This document shows positions 62,216-64,000 of a stretch of DNA of 64,000 nucleotides, piece after piece; within the stretch, counting starts at the first letter, position 1; every line of letters begins with the position of its first letter. Below the pieces are notes generated by a model that saw only the letters and a program-made list of their open reading frames with translations, ran no database searches and was not told the DNA's origin. The DNA lies in assembly GCA_017436675.1 (NCBI GenBank), contig JAFSCS010000029.1:1-64000 (forward strand), given 5' to 3'. The translations under genes and the position numbers were made by a program. This DNA comes from Clostridia bacterium. GTDB taxonomy: Bacteria > Bacillota > Clostridia > Oscillospirales > CAG-382.

Positions 62216-62243
62216 AATGTCGCCTGCACGGCGGCATTTTTAT
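62216..62243 (+). terminator. Attenuating terminator between scfA and scfB
   Basis: AATGTCGCC and GGCGGCATT form a 9-bp stem (one wobble) with a 5-nt loop, followed by TTTTTATTT. Read-through would set a high peptide-to-maturase ratio. Confidence 0.8.
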
Positions 62244-62266
62244 TTATGATATTCGGGAGAATTTTT

Positions 62267-63652
62267 ATGATACATCAATACAAGCTCGGCGGCTACAACA
62301 TCGTGCTCGACATCTGCTCGGGATCGGTCCACGTTGTTGACGATATCGCGTACGATATTATCGCGTTATACGAATCGAAAGCAAAGGACGAGATACTTTC
62401 CGAGATGGAGGAAAAATACCTTTCGCTCGACGGAGTTACCCGCGAGGACATTCTCGACTGCTTCGAGCAGGTCGAGGAGCTCAAGGAGAGCGGAAAGCTG
62501 TTTACACCTGATACTTTCGAGCCGATGGCACCGAAGCTCAAGGCGAAGACGTCGGGCGTTATCAAGGCACTTTGTATGCACATCGCTCACACCTGCAACC
62601 TCAACTGTGAATACTGCTTCGCAAGTCAAGGCAAATATCACGGCGAGCGTGCCGTTATGAGCTTTGAGGTCGGAAAGCGTGCGCTTGATTTTCTCGTTGA
62701 GAACTCGGGAACGCGCCACAACCTCGAGGTCGATTTCTTCGGCGGTGAGCCGCTTATGAATTTCGACGTTGTAAAACGGCTCGTTGAATACGCGCGCTCC
62801 ATTGAAAAGGAAAAGAAAAAGAATTTTCGCTTCACGCTGACGACGAACGGTATTCTTATTGACGACGACGTTATCGAATTTTGCAACAAGGAGATGAGCA
62901 ACGTCGTGCTCAGCCTTGACGGAAGAAAAGAGATCCACGACAGATACCGCGTTGACTATGCGGGTAACGGAAGCTGGGAGCGTATCGTTCCGAAGTTTCA
63001 AAAGCTCGTCGAGGCACGCGGTGGCAAGAATTATTATATGCGCGGTACGTTTACTCACGCGAACCCCGACTTTTTGGAGGATATCAAGGTGATGCTCGAC
63101 CTCGGCTTTAACGAGCTGAGCATGGAGCCTGTTGTTTGCGCGCCCGACGACCCTTCTGCGCTGACAGAAGAGGACAAGGCTATCGTATTCGAGCAATATG
63201 AAAAATTGGCGGAGCTGATGATCGAGCGCGACAAGGCAGGAAAGCCGTTTACGTTCTATCACTATATGATCGACCTCAGCGGTGGCCCTTGCATCTACAA
63301 GAGGATCTCGGGCTGTGGCTCGGGAACGGAATATATGGCGGTTACTCCTTGGGGCGACCTTTATCCGTGTCACCAATTCGTCGGTGACGAGAAATTCTTG
63401 CTCGGAAACATTTATGACGGAGTGACCAACACAGAGATACAAAACGATTTTGAAAGCTGTAACGTTTATGCACGTCCCGACTGCAAGGATTGTTGGGCGA
63501 AGCTATATTGCTCGGGCGGTTGTGCGGCTAACGCATATCACGCGACGGGAAGCGTTCGCGGAATATACAAATACGGCTGTGACCTTTTCAAAAAGAGGAT
63601 GGAGTGCGCCATTATGGTCGCCGTTGCCCGTGCTTTTGGGTATGAAAGCTGA
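62267..63652 (+). CDS. scfB: SCIFF maturase, radical SAM/SPASM protein
   Basis: A 461-residue radical SAM enzyme that cross-links ScfA. The N-terminal peptide-binding (RRE-like) region covers about 1-85. The cluster motif CNLNCEYCFAS is near 110, followed by EVDFFGGEPLMNFD, LTTNGILID and NVVLSLDGRKEIHDRYR. The C-terminal SPASM region has GPCIYKRISGCGSG, GDLYPCHQFVGDE, CDCW-type CKDCWAKLYCSGGCAAN and YGCDLFKKRMEC. The ATG at 62267 has GGGAGA 6 bp upstream. Confidence 0.96.
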   Translation: MIHQYKLGGYNIVLDICSGSVHVVDDIAYDIIALYESKAKDEILSEMEEKYLSLDGVTREDILDCFEQVEELKESGKLFTPDTFEPMAPKLKAKTSGVIKALCMHIAHTCNLNCEYCFASQGKYHGERAVMSFEVGKRALDFLVENSGTRHNLEVDFFGGEPLMNFDVVKRLVEYARSIEKEKKKNFRFTLTTNGILIDDDVIEFCNKEMSNVVLSLDGRKEIHDRYRVDYAGNGSWERIVPKFQKLVEARGGKNYYMRGTFTHANPDFLEDIKVMLDLGFNELSMEPVVCAPDDPSALTEEDKAIVFEQYEKLAELMIERDKAGKPFTFYHYMIDLSGGPCIYKRISGCGSGTEYMAVTPWGDLYPCHQFVGDEKFLLGNIYDGVTNTEIQNDFESCNVYARPDCKDCWAKLYCSGGCAANAYHATGSVRGIYKYGCDLFKKRMECAIMVAVARAFGYES

Positions 63653-64000
63653 TGGATACACCGATCTTTGATTTTGTCAGAGCATACGCGAACTCACAGA
63701 CCTCAAGACTGCATATGCCCGGTCACAAGGGAAAGAGCTTCGTTGGCTGCGAAAGTCTTGATATTACGGAAATAAAGGGTGCTGACAGCCTTTTTGAATG
63801 CGACGGGATAATCAAAAAAAGCGAACAAAACGCATCGGCGCTTTTCGGTTCGCACACGTTTTATTCGACAGAGGGCTCATCGCTTTGTATTCGTGCGATG
63901 GTCTATCTCGCGATGCTTCACGCGAAGGAATGCAAAAAAGCACCTCGCATTTTGGCGGCACGGAACGTTCACAAGACGTTTTTGTCTGCCGCCGCACTTC
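63652..64000 (+). CDS. Orn/Lys/Arg decarboxylase family protein, N-terminal part
   Basis: The first 116 codons are in the window. SRLHMPGHKGKSFVG, DITEIKGADSLFECDG and TFYSTEGSSLCIRAMV match the start of the fold-type I basic amino acid decarboxylases. These decarboxylate lysine, ornithine or arginine with PLP. The start overlaps the scfB stop as TGATG, so translation is coupled. The PLP lysine lies beyond the window end, so activity and substrate cannot be judged. Confidence 0.88.
   Translation, partial: MDTPIFDFVRAYANSQTSRLHMPGHKGKSFVGCESLDITEIKGADSLFECDGIIKKSEQNASALFGSHTFYSTEGSSLCIRAMVYLAMLHAKECKKAPRILAARNVHKTFLSAAAL

Noticed and set aside
62366-63442. 358-codon minus-strand open frame
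   Set aside because: Antisense to scfB, which has complete radical SAM and SPASM motifs.
1-64000. tRNA or rRNA genes, prophage or plasmid functions
   Set aside because: No cloverleaf-like sequence, rRNA segment, integrase, capsid or replication initiator was recognised on reading the gaps; weak tRNA candidates could only be excluded by a covariance scan.

Overview
The window reads as chromosomal DNA of a spore-forming, anaerobic member of the Clostridia, probably an uncultured gut Oscillospirales or Christensenellales type. The evidence is spoIIR, addAB, the SCIFF peptide with its radical SAM maturase, a C+ type L31, an RsgI-like anti-sigma factor, group II ECF transport genes, many sigma-A promoters with 17-bp spacers, and strong GGAGG ribosome binding sites. 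There is no tRNA, rRNA, CRISPR array, phage or transposase gene in view. The taxonomic placement is an inference from gene content only.

Layout. 1-1934: a truncated lipoprotein gene behind a leader peptide and attenuator, divergent from a SpoVB/MATE-type flippase. 1875-14152 (minus): one nine-gene run from a near-consensus promoter, encoding a HisB-like protein with a degraded active site, a PHP phosphatase, an Lrp regulator, an aminotransferase, a DUF362 ferredoxin-like protein, IspE, SpoIIR, AddB and AddA. 14335-18004: two envelope proteins and a two-component system. 18152-23083: a GDSL esterase lipoprotein, a structured repeat, a YfcE-like phosphodiesterase, a small membrane protein and a large secreted glycosidase-like lipoprotein. 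23349-26530: rpmE, hflX, galM and a membrane protein.

26626-41012 (minus) is a probable 13-gene operon: ruvC, ruvA, ruvB, an rRNA-methyltransferase-like gene, a fused ecfA1-ecfA2, ecfT, truA, a DUF5711 gene, a cvpA-like gene, pgsA, clpE-like, a catalytically degenerate P-type ATPase and a DUF1858 gene. 41125-44586 holds two metallophosphoesterases, two unknown lipoproteins behind a second leader ORF with terminator, and a DUF1540 gene. 44583-49272 (minus) is the rplS, lepB, ylqF, rnhB, yraN, thrC cluster under an L19-type leader. 49440-51606 encodes an ECF sigma factor and its RsgI-like partner with three PepSY repeats. 51673-55661 encodes a DUF512 radical SAM protein, a lipoprotein and a DUF6259-like glycosidase. 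55758-57038 is a cobalamin riboswitch controlling a DUF4430 lipoprotein and an ECF S component. 57103-59907 is argG-argH. 59941-60140 is the second copy of the structured repeat. It is followed by a HEAT-repeat protein, a YkuE-like phosphoesterase, scfA-scfB and the start of an Orn/Lys/Arg decarboxylase gene.

How genes connect. The S component near 56 kb has no ATPase or T subunit beside it, so it probably borrows the EcfA1A2 fusion and EcfT encoded near 36-38 kb. The response regulator is divergent from the GDSL gene, and a 12-bp direct repeat two helical turns apart lies between them just upstream of the GDSL promoter. The two best candidates for undescribed biology are the P-type ATPase homologue that has lost DKTGTLT apart from its Asp, and the HisB homologue that has lost most of its metal ligands. 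Both are intact, co-transcribed genes. Other strong leads are the two leader-peptide attenuators and the roughly 200-bp structured repeat present at two distant sites.
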